Shown: in pieces, positions 35,284 through 44,561 of the stretch
Layout of the letters: each line of letters opens with the position of its first letter
Numbering within the stretch: position 1 is the stretch's first letter
NCBI GenBank assembly: GCA_020630715.1
Contig: JAHDIQ010000007.1
Span: 138,405-202,404, forward strand
Source of the DNA: Nonlabens sp.
GTDB taxonomy: Bacteria; Bacteroidota; Bacteroidia; Flavobacteriales; Flavobacteriaceae
Length of the DNA: 64,000 bases
Direction: 5' to 3'
Made by a program: the position numbers and the translations under genes
The notes under the pieces: model-generated
What the model was told of the DNA's origin: nothing
The model's database searches: none
What the model saw: the letters and a program-made list of their open reading frames with translations, nothing else

Positions 35284-37107
35284 ATGAATAATGTTATAAA
35301 GTTATTGCCAGATCATGTGGCAAATCAAATTGCTGCTGGTGAGGTGGTTCAACGTCCTGCTAGTGTGGTAAAAGAACTTCTAGAAAATGCTATTGATGCT
35401 GGTGCTACTAAGGTTACTTTAAATATAGATCAGGCAGGTAAAGCTTTAATTCAGGTAATAGATAACGGTAAAGGCATGTCTATGATGGATGCGCGTATGG
35501 CTTTTGAACGTCATGCTACTTCTAAAATAGCTAGCGCAGATGATCTTTTTAAACTACACACCAAAGGTTTTAGAGGTGAAGCACTTGCATCTGTTGCTGC
35601 AATAGCACAAGTAACTTTAAAAACAAAAACCGCAACAGATGATCTAGGCACGCAACTCCTTATTGAAGGAAGTAAGGTGATTCAACAGGAACCTGTGGTC
35701 ACACCAGAAGGAACCATGATAAGCGTGCGTAATCTTTTTTACAATGTACCGGCACGACGTAAGTTTTTAAAAAGTGATCAGGTAGAATTGCGCAATATTA
35801 CTAATGAATTTCATCGTGTAGCTATGGTTCATCCACAAGTAGCTATGGTTTATAAACACAATGATAGCGAGTTGTTTAATTTACCTATTAGTAATTACAG
35901 ACAGCGTATCGTGAATATTATGGGATCTAAAACTAACGAGCAATTAGTTCCTCTAGAAGAGCAAACAGATTTAGTTACTATTACTGGTTTTATAGGTAAG
36001 CCAGAATATGCCAGAAAGACAAAGGGCTCGCAGTTCTTTTTTGTGAATGATCGTTTTATAAAGCATCCTTATCTACATCATGCGGTTACCGTAGCTTATG
36101 AAGGTTTATTAAAAGATAAATCAAATCCTAGTTACTTTATCTACTTAAAAGTTCCTACAGATAGTGTCGATATCAATATCCATCCCACAAAAACCGAAGT
36201 GAAATTTGATAACGAACACGATTTATATGCTATCGTTAGAGCTAGTGTGAAACACGCGTTAGGACAATTTAGCTTAAATGCAATTGATTTTAATAAAGAG
36301 CCACAGTATGAGGTTCCATATGAGGTTACTAAAAACAATAATACTACATCGCCACGTATTGATGTAAATCCAGATTTCAATCCGTTTGAGAATGACACAA
36401 AATCACGACAAACGATTTCTAATTATTCAAAGCCATCATCACAGCCTTGGGAAGCTTTATATTCAGGACTAGAAACAGAAAGTACTTTTGTGGATGAAAC
36501 AATGGTGGATGCTACACAGGAATCGATCTTTACATCTGAAGAGAATAGCAAGAACATATTCCAGTTACAACGCAAGTTTATTGTTAGTACGTTGCAAAGT
36601 GGATTGCTGGTAGTTCACCAGCATCGAGCACATGAACGTATCCTTTATGAACGATTGCTTAAAGAAATAACGGTACAACCAGCCACCAGCCAGCAATTGC
36701 TATTTCCGTTACGATTCAATTTACCAGTAGAAGAGATTTCAATTTTAACAGAATTACAAGAACAGCTAGAGCATACCGGTTTTATCTTTAAAACTTTAGA
36801 ACAAAATGTAGTAGAGTTAGAAGGATTGCCTATTCAATTAAAAGAATCTGATGTTGCAACGGTTTTTGAGGCGGTGATTAAAGATCATCAATTAGAAACA
36901 CCAGCCTCAGATTTTTCTCAAGCTAATATGTTAGCAGCAACACTGGCAAAATCGATGGCGATTAAAACAGGAACAGCTTTAACACAAATAGAATTAGAAC
37001 AAATAGTAGACGAATTATTTGCCTGTAAAGAACCTAATACAACACCACATCATAAAAAGACTTTTGTAAATATTACAGGAGATCACCTTAATACTAAATT
37101 TGATTAA
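35284..37107 (+). CDS. mutL: DNA mismatch repair protein MutL
   Basis: 607 residues. The GHKL ATPase domain is complete: LLENAIDAGAT, IDNGKGM and TKGFRGEALASV. A Ser/Thr/Asn-rich linker (about 340-410) precedes the dimerisation domain. The endonuclease motif DQHA(x)2E(x)4E appears as HQHRAHERILYE, with His in the Asp position and Arg for Ala. The ending (ACKEPNTTPHHKKTFVNI) is also divergent. Whether it nicks DNA is therefore open. It is followed directly by two rhomboid genes. Confidence 0.95.
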   Translation: MNNVIKLLPDHVANQIAAGEVVQRPASVVKELLENAIDAGATKVTLNIDQAGKALIQVIDNGKGMSMMDARMAFERHATSKIASADDLFKLHTKGFRGEALASVAAIAQVTLKTKTATDDLGTQLLIEGSKVIQQEPVVTPEGTMISVRNLFYNVPARRKFLKSDQVELRNITNEFHRVAMVHPQVAMVYKHNDSELFNLPISNYRQRIVNIMGSKTNEQLVPLEEQTDLVTITGFIGKPEYARKTKGSQFFFVNDRFIKHPYLHHAVTVAYEGLLKDKSNPSYFIYLKVPTDSVDINIHPTKTEVKFDNEHDLYAIVRASVKHALGQFSLNAIDFNKEPQYEVPYEVTKNNNTTSPRIDVNPDFNPFENDTKSRQTISNYSKPSSQPWEALYSGLETESTFVDETMVDATQESIFTSEENSKNIFQLQRKFIVSTLQSGLLVVHQHRAHERILYERLLKEITVQPATSQQLLFPLRFNLPVEEISILTELQEQLEHTGFIFKTLEQNVVELEGLPIQLKESDVATVFEAVIKDHQLETPASDFSQANMLAATLAKSMAIKTGTALTQIELEQIVDELFACKEPNTTPHHKKTFVNITGDHLNTKFD

Positions 37108-37108
37108 T

Positions 37109-37810
37109 ATGCTAGACCAGATCACGCCTGTGGTTAAATCTTTAATTGCGATTAACATCGTATTTTATGTAGGAACTGTTTTTCTGGCGCCGCAGTTGTA
37201 TGATACGTTTGCCTTACATTTTTTTGAAGATCCACGATTTGAATTTTGGCAACCGCTAACGCACATGTTTATGCATGATAGTGGTGGTTTTATGCATATC
37301 ATTTTTAATATGTATGGTTTGTTCTTATTTGGTCCACCGTTAGAAAAGTGGATGGGAAGTAACCGTTTTATATTTTTCTATTTAGCCTCAGGATTAGGAG
37401 CGTATTTGTTAACTACTGGAATTAATTTTTATGAATATTATGATATTCTAGCAGATGCTGAAAGTAAAGGGATAGAACTTGCGCAAGTGCAAAACTATCT
37501 TTTTGGCTCATCATCTAATCCTAATTATTGGGGCGTTATGGTAGGAGCAAGTGGATGTCTATTTGGTGTGCTGGCAGGATTTGCTTACTTGTATCCTAAC
37601 GTAAAATTGATGTTGCTTTTTATACCGTTTCCCGTTAAGGCAAAATATTTAATAGGAGCTTATGTAGTTTATGAAACATTAAGCGTTCTTGGAATATTAA
37701 ATCTGCAAAATAATGTAGGTCACGCAGCACATTTAGGTGGAGCGATTTTTGGTTTTATAATGATCTGGTACTGGAAACGTAATAGTATGGATAAATACCG
37801 CTGGAATTAA
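37109..37810 (+). CDS. Rhomboid-family intramembrane serine protease 1
   Basis: 233 residues from the ATG at 37109; a TTG three codons earlier would overlap mutL. Six or so membrane helices. The catalytic Ser lies in GASGCLFGVLAGF and the His in HAAHLGGAIFG, and the HMFMH segment near residue 50 fits the oxyanion region. It is an inner-membrane protease with unknown substrates. It follows mutL by 1 bp and abuts a second rhomboid gene. Confidence 0.9.
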   Translation: MLDQITPVVKSLIAINIVFYVGTVFLAPQLYDTFALHFFEDPRFEFWQPLTHMFMHDSGGFMHIIFNMYGLFLFGPPLEKWMGSNRFIFFYLASGLGAYLLTTGINFYEYYDILADAESKGIELAQVQNYLFGSSSNPNYWGVMVGASGCLFGVLAGFAYLYPNVKLMLLFIPFPVKAKYLIGAYVVYETLSVLGILNLQNNVGHAAHLGGAIFGFIMIWYWKRNSMDKYRWN

Positions 37811-38673
37811 TGAGTGTAAGAGACGATATTAGAAATACGATCAATAAACAAGATGATTTAGGAAAGTTAATCCTAGCCATTGTTGTTGCAACGGTAGCAT
37901 TCTGGATACTAGGAATGGTTTATAAACCTATTCCCGGATGGTTTAAGTTACCAGGAGATTTATTTGATTTTATAATACAACCATGGAGTATCGTTACCTA
38001 TGGGTTTTTGCATAGTGGTTTTTGGCATTTGTTGTACAACGTATTGTTCTTGTATTGGTTTGGTAGAATGTTTCGTAATTTATTTACTTCAAGACAGTTG
38101 TACACGCTTTTTTTTACCGGAGTTATTGCAGGTGGATTGCTTTTCATGATCACTCAAAATATATTTCCGTCTTATGTAAAAGCTGGTGGATTGATAGGAG
38201 CTAGTGCTGGTGTTTTTGCGGTAGTGTTCTTTGTGTGTTCCTATTCTCCAGAACAAAGTGTGCGACTTGTTTTTATAGATGTAAAGTTGAAATACATTGC
38301 TTATGCACTAGCAATATACGTAGTTGCAGGATTAATAGCTCGTATCAACACTGGTGGTGAATTAGCACATTTAGGTGGATTACTATTAGGATATTATAGC
38401 GCTACAAAAATGCGTGATGGCATGGATATTATATCTGGTTTTGCAAAAACGGGAGATTCATTTCTAGCACTTTTTAAATCAAAACCTAAAAAGCCAAAAA
38501 TGAAAACTGTTTATAAGAATAAAAAAACAACAAAGTCTAAAACATCGACCGGCAATAAAAAATCGGAACAGCAACAGAAAATAGACCGTATTCTTGATAA
38601 AATCTCTGCTAGTGGTTATGAGAGCCTTTCTAAAGCAGAAAAAGATTTCTTGTTTAAAGCAGGGAAAGAGTAG
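37810..38673 (+). CDS. Rhomboid-family intramembrane serine protease 2
   Basis: 287 residues. It has the rhomboid core with Ser in GASAGVFAVVFF and His in ELAHLGGLLLG, and a Lys-rich cytoplasmic tail (about 215-287) that ends in a short helical motif (KIDRILDKISASGYESLSKAEKDFLFKAGK). Its start overlaps the stop of the first rhomboid gene by one base. The two differ enough to be old paralogs, perhaps with different substrates. Confidence 0.9.
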   Translation: MSVRDDIRNTINKQDDLGKLILAIVVATVAFWILGMVYKPIPGWFKLPGDLFDFIIQPWSIVTYGFLHSGFWHLLYNVLFLYWFGRMFRNLFTSRQLYTLFFTGVIAGGLLFMITQNIFPSYVKAGGLIGASAGVFAVVFFVCSYSPEQSVRLVFIDVKLKYIAYALAIYVVAGLIARINTGGELAHLGGLLLGYYSATKMRDGMDIISGFAKTGDSFLALFKSKPKKPKMKTVYKNKKTTKSKTSTGNKKSEQQQKIDRILDKISASGYESLSKAEKDFLFKAGKE

Positions 38674-39222
38674 AATTAATTATCACGTAGCAGTTATTCG
38701 TAGACGTCACTTAGTAGATAGTTTCAATTTTCAGTTTAATGGTTTATTTTTTTATTATTACGGTATACTGCGAAGCGGTAATCTGCTAGAGTGAGATTCC
38801 AAACCCCAAAATCCTAGAAGACAGTAAAGTTTTTTTAATACGCTATAACTCCTTCCCTTGAGGGAAGGCTGGGATGGGTGTTTCTCCAACTCCAACTCGA
38901 ATAAGATTAACCATCATCCTACAAATCACCGCATATTGCGAACGAAGCCTGCGTAGTGAAGCAATCTGCAAGAGTGAGATTCCAAACCCCAAATTCCTAG
39001 AAGACAGTAAAGTTTTTTTATTACGCTATAACTCCTTCCCTTTAGGGAAGGCTGGGATGGGTGTTTCTCCAACTCCAACTCGAATAAGATTAACCATCAT
39101 CCTACAAATCACCGCATATTGCGAACGAAGCCTGCGTAGTGAAGCAATCTGCTAGAGTGAAACTCTAAGCTCTAAGCTCCAAACTTCAAATTCCAACTTT
39201 GTATTTACTTTAACCACTAAAC
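38674..39222. other. 549-bp intergenic region dominated by repeats
   Basis: It contains no gene. It holds two full copies and an edge fragment of a 183-bp unit (38780-39160), then a low-complexity stretch at 39160-39200 of AAGCTCTAAGCTCCAAAC type. It separates the convergent rhomboid and TRIC genes. Confidence 0.8.
38780..39162. repeat. 183-bp tandem direct repeat, two copies
   Basis: The segment at 38791 recurs at 38974 with a constant offset of 183 bp and only a few mismatches. Each unit contains a hairpin (CCTTCCC/GGGAAGG at 38850-38868 and its copy) followed by CTGGGATGGGTG, and ends in GCGAACGAAGCCTGCG...GCAATCTGC. A third, partial and diverged copy of the end lies at 38762-38795. The GCAATCTGC and GGGAAGG parts resemble dispersed intergenic repeats common in Bacteroidetes. 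Confidence 0.9.
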
Positions 39223-39831
39223 CTACTCCTTATAAGGTCTAGGTAATTGCCATTTAAACTTAACAGCTAGGGCGCGGAATACAATTACCGTTATGGATGC
39301 TGCGGGAAAGATGATAAAATTAGGTGCGCCAGATTTTAATAATATAAAATAGATTATACCACCAGCGATACATGCCGTAGCATAAATATTTTTTCTAAAG
39401 ATCACAGGAATTTCATTCACCAGTATATCGCGTATTACTCCACCGAAACAAGCTGTTACACAACCTAAGGTAATACAAATAATAGGATGTAGTCCAGCGA
39501 CAAGACCAGTTTCTAAACCTACAACGGTATATAAACCTATACCTATTGTATCAAATAAAAAGAGCGTTTTACGCAGTTTAAGAAGTTGAGTCCTGAATAA
39601 GAAAGTAACTAGTACAGATATAAGAATGGTATATACTAAATTCATATTAGTCATCCATGATACAGGAGAAATCCCTAATAAAACATCACGTAACGTACCA
39701 CCGCCAGCGGCAGTTACAAATGCGATGATAATAATGCCAAAAGCGTCTAGCTTTTTGTTGTAAGCCGCTAGTGCTCCAGATACTGCAAACGCAATCGTAC
39801 CTAATAAGTCTATAATATCTATAATTGCCAT
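39223..39831 (-). CDS. TRIC-like cation channel (UPF0126/YicG family)
   Basis: 202 residues with seven membrane helices. Two repeated units carry the family motif: AFAVSGALAAYNKKLDAFGIIIIAFVTAAGGGTLRDVLLG near residue 15 and a second with CVTACFGGVIRDILVNEIP near 110. Prokaryotic TRIC channels are trimeric and pass K+ or Na+. It lies directly after the RDD gene on the same strand. Confidence 0.88.
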   Translation of the reverse strand: MAIIDIIDLLGTIAFAVSGALAAYNKKLDAFGIIIIAFVTAAGGGTLRDVLLGISPVSWMTNMNLVYTILISVLVTFLFRTQLLKLRKTLFLFDTIGIGLYTVVGLETGLVAGLHPIICITLGCVTACFGGVIRDILVNEIPVIFRKNIYATACIAGGIIYFILLKSGAPNFIIFPAASITVIVFRALAVKFKWQLPRPYKE

Positions 39832-40554
39832 CTAGCGTCCTTGTGTAAGATAGGTATAATCCTTAAGGATGGTTCTGATGAAAACTCCGTCACGCAGCTC
39901 ACTATTTATTTCTAGTAATTCTTCAACTTTCTTGCGTAAGGCATTGAGTGCTCTATAATCTCTACTTTCTCCAGCTAGTCTATAAATTTCCTTAATTTCA
40001 TTAACATCGACATCTGTTAACATGTTTACCGTCATAAAGGTAGGTTGATAATTTTCCTCTACGTCTTCTAGAATCGTATGTGTTATTTTAGTTTTTTTAC
40101 GCAAATCTATTACGATGGTGTCAGAGGCCGAATCACCTAATCGCTGGTTGTTATCTGTGAAGATGATAGATATAATTCCTACGCCGCCGTTAGTACTCCA
40201 TATATCAATTAAGCGTAAAATCCAAGAAATCATAAAATCAGACCATCGTGCTGGAGATCCATCGATTTTCACAACTTTAGTCTTCATTACAAATTTTCCT
40301 GGCGTCCGACCGCCAAAAACAATGTTAAAAATTAAACTATAAAAAGCCACTGGTAAAAATAACAATTCTGATATCCCAAAGTAGGTGTTATTATCTACAA
40401 TGTCTCTGATTCCTAGACCTATATAATCTATTAATACCAGGTATCCAGCCATGATTAATAGATCAATAAGTAGTGCCACGATGCGATATCCTAAACTAGC
40501 AACAGTGTAGTTGATATTAACATTTTGAGCTGTATTTACATTTGTGTTGGACAT
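39832..40554 (-). CDS. RDD family membrane protein
   Basis: 240 residues from the ATG at 40554 (MSNTNVNTAQNVNINYTVASLGYRIVALLIDLL). A longer frame from 40659 runs back through the divergent gene and is unlikely. The RDD motif is in the segment YRIVALLIDLLI, with GRTPGKFVMKTKVVKIDG in the second half. A cytoplasmic helical tail follows. It is divergent from the SpoIIM operon; this pairing suggests a shared role in the same membrane system. Confidence 0.88.
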   Translation of the reverse strand: MSNTNVNTAQNVNINYTVASLGYRIVALLIDLLIMAGYLVLIDYIGLGIRDIVDNNTYFGISELLFLPVAFYSLIFNIVFGGRTPGKFVMKTKVVKIDGSPARWSDFMISWILRLIDIWSTNGGVGIISIIFTDNNQRLGDSASDTIVIDLRKKTKITHTILEDVEENYQPTFMTVNMLTDVDVNEIKEIYRLAGESRDYRALNALRKKVEELLEINSELRDGVFIRTILKDYTYLTQGR

Positions 40555-40591
40555 GCTGAATTTAGTTTTTATCTTAGCCAAAAAACCTGCT

Positions 40592-41572
40592 ATGCGTGAG
40601 GCTGCTTTTGTGAAGCAAAATAAGGAAAAATGGATGGCTTTTGAAAAGGCTTTGGACACAAATAGTAAAATAGATCCAGATTACCTTGCAGATTTGTACA
40701 TCCAGTTAACTAATGACCTAGCTTATGCTCAAAGTTATTTTGAGAAAAGTAAGACTTTATTATATCTCAATTCACTTGCTAGCCAAGCTCATCAGAAGAT
40801 TTATGTCAATAAAAAAGAAAGCGGTAATCGGATTATTGACTTTTGGAAAACAGAGTTTCCACTATTTTTTGCAAATCATCAAATTACCTTTTTATATGCA
40901 TTCATCATTTTTTTAGTGGCAGTAGCCATAGGTTCTATAAGTACCTATTATGATGATTCTTTTACTAGACTGATTTTAGGTGATCGCTACGTAAATGAGA
41001 CCTTAGAAAATATTAGAAACGGTAATCCTGCTGGTATTTATCAGGATGAAGGTGCGCTAGGAATGTTTCTATGGATCACTAAAAATAATATACAGGTAGG
41101 TATGATGTGTTTTGCTGCTGGTTTACTAACGTCTGTGGGATCTGCCTATATTGTATTTAGTAATGGTATAATGGTAGGAACATTTTTTACGATGTTTTCT
41201 AATAATGACGTAGCTGTTGAAGCGTGGAGTGTTATCATGCTTCATGGTACGATAGAATTATCCATCATCGTAGTATGTGGTGCAGCGGGAATGATTATGG
41301 GAAATGCAATTCTGTTTCCTGGCAGTTATTCACGACGTGTGTCCTTTGTACGTGGTGCAAAAAACGGTTTAAAAGTTCTTATCAGTACCATTCCATTATT
41401 TATTACGGCTGGTTTTATTGAAGGTTTTGTAACCCGTTATGCTTTTATGCCAGGTGTTATTAAATACAGTATTTTATTAATAAGTGCAGCGATAATCATC
41501 GGGTATTATGTGATTTATCCTATTCATTTAAAGAGAAAACATGAAGAAGTATATAGAGCCCAGACTACGTAG
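40592..41572 (+). CDS. Stage II sporulation protein M-like membrane protein
   Basis: 326 residues from the ATG at 40592 (MREAAFVKQNKEKWMAFEKAL), the usual start for the flavobacterial family; frames from GTG 40544 would overlap the RDD start. It has a cytoplasmic helical domain then five or so membrane helices with the SpoIIM region (GNPAGIYQDEGALGMFLWITKNNIQVGMMCFAAGLLTSVGSAYIVFSNG). The organism has no sporulation genes here. The family name is historical. It is the first gene of an eight-gene run ending in two paralogous membrane proteins. Confidence 0.85.
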   Translation: MREAAFVKQNKEKWMAFEKALDTNSKIDPDYLADLYIQLTNDLAYAQSYFEKSKTLLYLNSLASQAHQKIYVNKKESGNRIIDFWKTEFPLFFANHQITFLYAFIIFLVAVAIGSISTYYDDSFTRLILGDRYVNETLENIRNGNPAGIYQDEGALGMFLWITKNNIQVGMMCFAAGLLTSVGSAYIVFSNGIMVGTFFTMFSNNDVAVEAWSVIMLHGTIELSIIVVCGAAGMIMGNAILFPGSYSRRVSFVRGAKNGLKVLISTIPLFITAGFIEGFVTRYAFMPGVIKYSILLISAAIIIGYYVIYPIHLKRKHEEVYRAQTT

Positions 41573-42473
41573 GGATTTTGGTGGCATTATTGCAGCCTAT
41601 TTTGATTTTTTAAAAGCTAATTTTAAAGGAATCGTTAATGCTTTTGTAGGTTACAATGGTGTGTTTGTCATTTTTATTTTAACTGCGGTATATTTTTTAG
41701 TGACAGGATTCATAGCAGCGATTATTTCACAAAGTAATTCCTTATTAGGAACCTCTTCTGAGGATGAAACAGCATTAATGATCACAGGTGCTGGTTTTAT
41801 TTTTTTAATTATAGTGTTATTAATTGCTACATTATTTAATTATGGCCTTTCTAGTGCTTATGTAAGTCTTTATGAAAAACGTAAAAAACATATTATTCCA
41901 AGGCAGGATGCATGGGAAATAACAAAGAAAAATTTAGGAGGATTATTCTTAGTATCTCTAGTTGCGATAGGTGTTTATATTATCTATGTAATAGTTCAGA
42001 TGGTTTTAGGTTTTATTCCGATAATAGGCTCTCTAGCCAGTATCGTAATAGGACTAGGCTTTAATGCCTGGATAAGTTTATCTGTTTTTAGCTACATACA
42101 TAATGATGAAATGACGGTAGGTGGCGCCTTTGGCGAAGCATGGGATTTATTATTTAGCAATTTCTGGAAAGCGATAGGTGTCAACTTTGTTTTGGGACTA
42201 ATCATTAATGTGGCCATTATTGCGTTAAGTATTTTACCATCTGTTCTAGTAGGAATCTATGTGTATCATAGTGTAGAAAATACAGGTGGTTTTGAGGATG
42301 ATATTTTTGGACATATATTGTTAGTGGTTCTAATAACTTTATTTTGTTTAATAGGAATGTTTACACAACTGCTGTCGCAAAGTATAAATGCCTTCCTTTA
42401 TTTCAATCTTCACGAGTTTAAAAACAACGTTTATTTGCATTCACGTATAGAAAAGCTGGGAACTACTTCATGA
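41541..42473 (+). CDS. Multi-pass membrane protein of the MoxR-DUF58 operon
   Basis: 310 residues with about six membrane helices and a cytoplasmic N-terminus (RLRRDFGGIIAAYFDFLKANFKG). I recognise no named domain; similar proteins sit at this place in related Flavobacteria. The start lies 32 bp inside the SpoIIM gene and the stop overlaps the next ATG (ATGA), so translation is coupled on both sides. Confidence 0.75.
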   Translation: MKKYIEPRLRRDFGGIIAAYFDFLKANFKGIVNAFVGYNGVFVIFILTAVYFLVTGFIAAIISQSNSLLGTSSEDETALMITGAGFIFLIIVLLIATLFNYGLSSAYVSLYEKRKKHIIPRQDAWEITKKNLGGLFLVSLVAIGVYIIYVIVQMVLGFIPIIGSLASIVIGLGFNAWISLSVFSYIHNDEMTVGGAFGEAWDLLFSNFWKAIGVNFVLGLIINVAIIALSILPSVLVGIYVYHSVENTGGFEDDIFGHILLVVLITLFCLIGMFTQLLSQSINAFLYFNLHEFKNNVYLHSRIEKLGTTS

Positions 42474-43234
42474 GAAAAATGTTGATTTTTTTATGTGTAG
42501 TCTGTTTGAATTTCGCTTTCGCGAAAGCGCAATCCCTACAAGATCTCATCCCTAAAATCGAGGAACGTCCACGAGAGATTACAGATACGCTTAATCGTAA
42601 ATATGATAATCGCATCCTTGATGTTCCTAAAATCGATGATAATCTAAAGGAACTATATAGTGGTAATGAATTTAACTACACAGATGAGACTGAGGAAGGT
42701 GGGAATTTTATATCACGCATCATCAATGGGTTTTTTAATTGGATGGGAGACACCTTTGGGTTCAATCCTAGTCCATTCTGGAGTATTTTTTTAAAGGTGA
42801 TCGTATATCTATTAATGGCAGGTGTTGGGATTTATTTCTTAATTAGATTGCTCTCTAATGAATCGCCTCAATCCATGTTAGGTAAAAATAGGCGTGCGGT
42901 GGCCACCGTAAATATAGAAGAAGCGCATATTGAAGAAATAGATCTAACTCAACTTATTAATGATAGTATCCATTCAGGAAATTACAGGAACGCCATAAGA
43001 TATTTATATCTAGATTCTCTTAAACAATTAAGCGCTACCGATAAAATTGAATGGGATTTTCAGAAAACAAATTCTGATTATTATCGTGAATTAAAAGATC
43101 CTATTCTTAAGAATTTATTTAAAAAAGTATCTTACTGGTATGATTATGTCTGGTACGGTGAATTTGATTTAAATGAAGCTAGCTTTAATGAGGCGAGGCT
43201 ACAATTTGAATCTCTTAAAAATCAGACACTATGA
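42470..43234 (+). CDS. DUF4129 membrane protein
   Basis: 254 residues. The signal peptide ends in FAFAKA followed by Gln (residues 15-21), encoded by a palindrome copy. A membrane helix lies at about 104-124. The C-terminal part (NIEEAHIEEIDLTQLINDSIHSGNYRNAIRYLYLDSLKQL and YWYDYVWYGEFDLNEASFNEA) is the DUF4129 domain. In many bacteria this domain accompanies MoxR, DUF58 and transglutaminase-type proteins. It overlaps both neighbours by four bases. Confidence 0.85.
   Translation: MRKMLIFLCVVCLNFAFAKAQSLQDLIPKIEERPREITDTLNRKYDNRILDVPKIDDNLKELYSGNEFNYTDETEEGGNFISRIINGFFNWMGDTFGFNPSPFWSIFLKVIVYLLMAGVGIYFLIRLLSNESPQSMLGKNRRAVATVNIEEAHIEEIDLTQLINDSIHSGNYRNAIRYLYLDSLKQLSATDKIEWDFQKTNSDYYRELKDPILKNLFKKVSYWYDYVWYGEFDLNEASFNEARLQFESLKNQTL
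42511..42532. repeat. GCTTTCGCGAAAGC palindrome, copy 9 (inside signal peptide of the DUF4129 gene)
   Basis: Read on the plus strand as Phe-Ala-Phe-Ala-Lys-Ala-Gln. It supplies the AKA cleavage site of the signal peptide. Confidence 0.9.
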
Positions 43235-44559
43235 TAGATAAGAGAGGAAAAAGAGTTGTGTACATATTCCTAGGACTGGTTGCATTGCTTTTCTTTTTTG
43301 AAAGCAGTAGACCAAGACCGCTAAACTGGCAAAAAAGCTTTACCAGTGGTGATAAGATTCCCTATGGTGCATTTGTATTGTACGATCAGTTAGATGAAAT
43401 CTTTAATACCAGTGAAATCAACTCAGTTGATCAGGTGCCTATTGATTTTCTAATAGAAAATGATTCCATTGATAATGGTAGTTACATCTTTATCAATGAT
43501 TATTTATCCTTTGATAAAGTAGAGACAGATTACTTAATGGACTTTGTTTCTAGAGGTAATAAAGTTTTTATCTCAACGGCAACCGCTTATGGACCGCTGG
43601 TGGATACATTAGGATTAGAGGTAAATGCATCTTACTATTATCCTAGATCTGGTACAGATACCATAAGAACAAGAATGGTAAATCCTAATTTTAAGGATCG
43701 TACTTATGTATATACAAAATCTGCAGAGTACCGTTACTTTGAAGCCTATGATACCTTAAGAACTACTGTCCTAGGTGAAATACTAGCGTTTGAACCTTCT
43801 AAAGGTTACATCGCAGATTATTTAGAGGAAGCGATTGAACTGCCATCAGATGAATATACAGATGATGACATCGATGAAGAGGAACTATCAGAAGAAGAAT
43901 TAAAAGAAGAAATACGTTTAACCAGAGAAACACCGCAAGTAAACTTTGTAGAGGTTAAAGTAGGTGATGGCGCATTTTACTACAATTTAAATCCTATTGC
44001 TTTTACAAATTATTACATGCTTAAAGATGGTAAACATCAATATGCTGTTGAAGCATTGTCATATTTAAATGATGGTCCTGTATTTTTTGATGATTATGGT
44101 AAAGCTGGACGTAAAGTCATTACCTCACCATTGCGATTTATATTAACTCAACCGTCTTTAAAATGGGCTTATTACATTGCTCTTTTATGTATTGCGATCT
44201 ATATGATCTTTGCTAGTAAAAGAAGACAACGTATTATTCCTATAGTAGAACCGCTTAAAAATAATACTGTTGATTTTACTAAAACCATAGGTAATTTATA
44301 TTATCAAACTGGTGATCACACCAGCATTATCAATAAAAAGATCAATTACTTTTTAGAAAAACTAAGATCACGGTATTTTGTGAATACAAATGATCTTAAC
44401 AATACGTTTATTAAAAGACTAGCAGAAAAATCTGGTAAAAGTCTAAAAGAAACAGAAGATGTAATTTCATACATCAATCAATTGCGTGGAAAGTCTATGC
44501 ACAATGAGCACGAATTAAAACAACTCAACAAAAGGATTGAATCCTTTTTAAAGAAATAG
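43231..44559 (+). CDS. DUF4350 membrane protein
   Basis: 442 residues. One N-terminal helix (about 9-24), a large extracytoplasmic domain with DKIPYGAFVLYDQLDEIF and SYIFINDYLSFDKVETDYLMDFVSRGNKVFIST (the DUF4350 pattern), a second helix at about 307-327 and a cytoplasmic helical tail. An acidic stretch near residues 205-230 is low-complexity. It lies between DUF4129 and MoxR in the operon. Function is unknown. Confidence 0.85.
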   Translation: MIDKRGKRVVYIFLGLVALLFFFESSRPRPLNWQKSFTSGDKIPYGAFVLYDQLDEIFNTSEINSVDQVPIDFLIENDSIDNGSYIFINDYLSFDKVETDYLMDFVSRGNKVFISTATAYGPLVDTLGLEVNASYYYPRSGTDTIRTRMVNPNFKDRTYVYTKSAEYRYFEAYDTLRTTVLGEILAFEPSKGYIADYLEEAIELPSDEYTDDDIDEEELSEEELKEEIRLTRETPQVNFVEVKVGDGAFYYNLNPIAFTNYYMLKDGKHQYAVEALSYLNDGPVFFDDYGKAGRKVITSPLRFILTQPSLKWAYYIALLCIAIYMIFASKRRQRIIPIVEPLKNNTVDFTKTIGNLYYQTGDHTSIINKKINYFLEKLRSRYFVNTNDLNNTFIKRLAEKSGKSLKETEDVISYINQLRGKSMHNEHELKQLNKRIESFLKK

Positions 44560-44561
44560 AT

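Noticed and set aside
38874..39155. A 93-codon open frame in the 183-bp repeat
   Set aside because: It spans the tandem repeat and its product is the same peptide twice; no start context or homology supports a gene.
38780..39162. CRISPR-like array
   Set aside because: The repeat units are 183 bp and contiguous, with no unique spacers and no cas genes nearby.
40555..40659. Longer N-terminus for the RDD protein
   Set aside because: It would run through the start of the divergent SpoIIM gene, and the internal ATG gives the normal family start.
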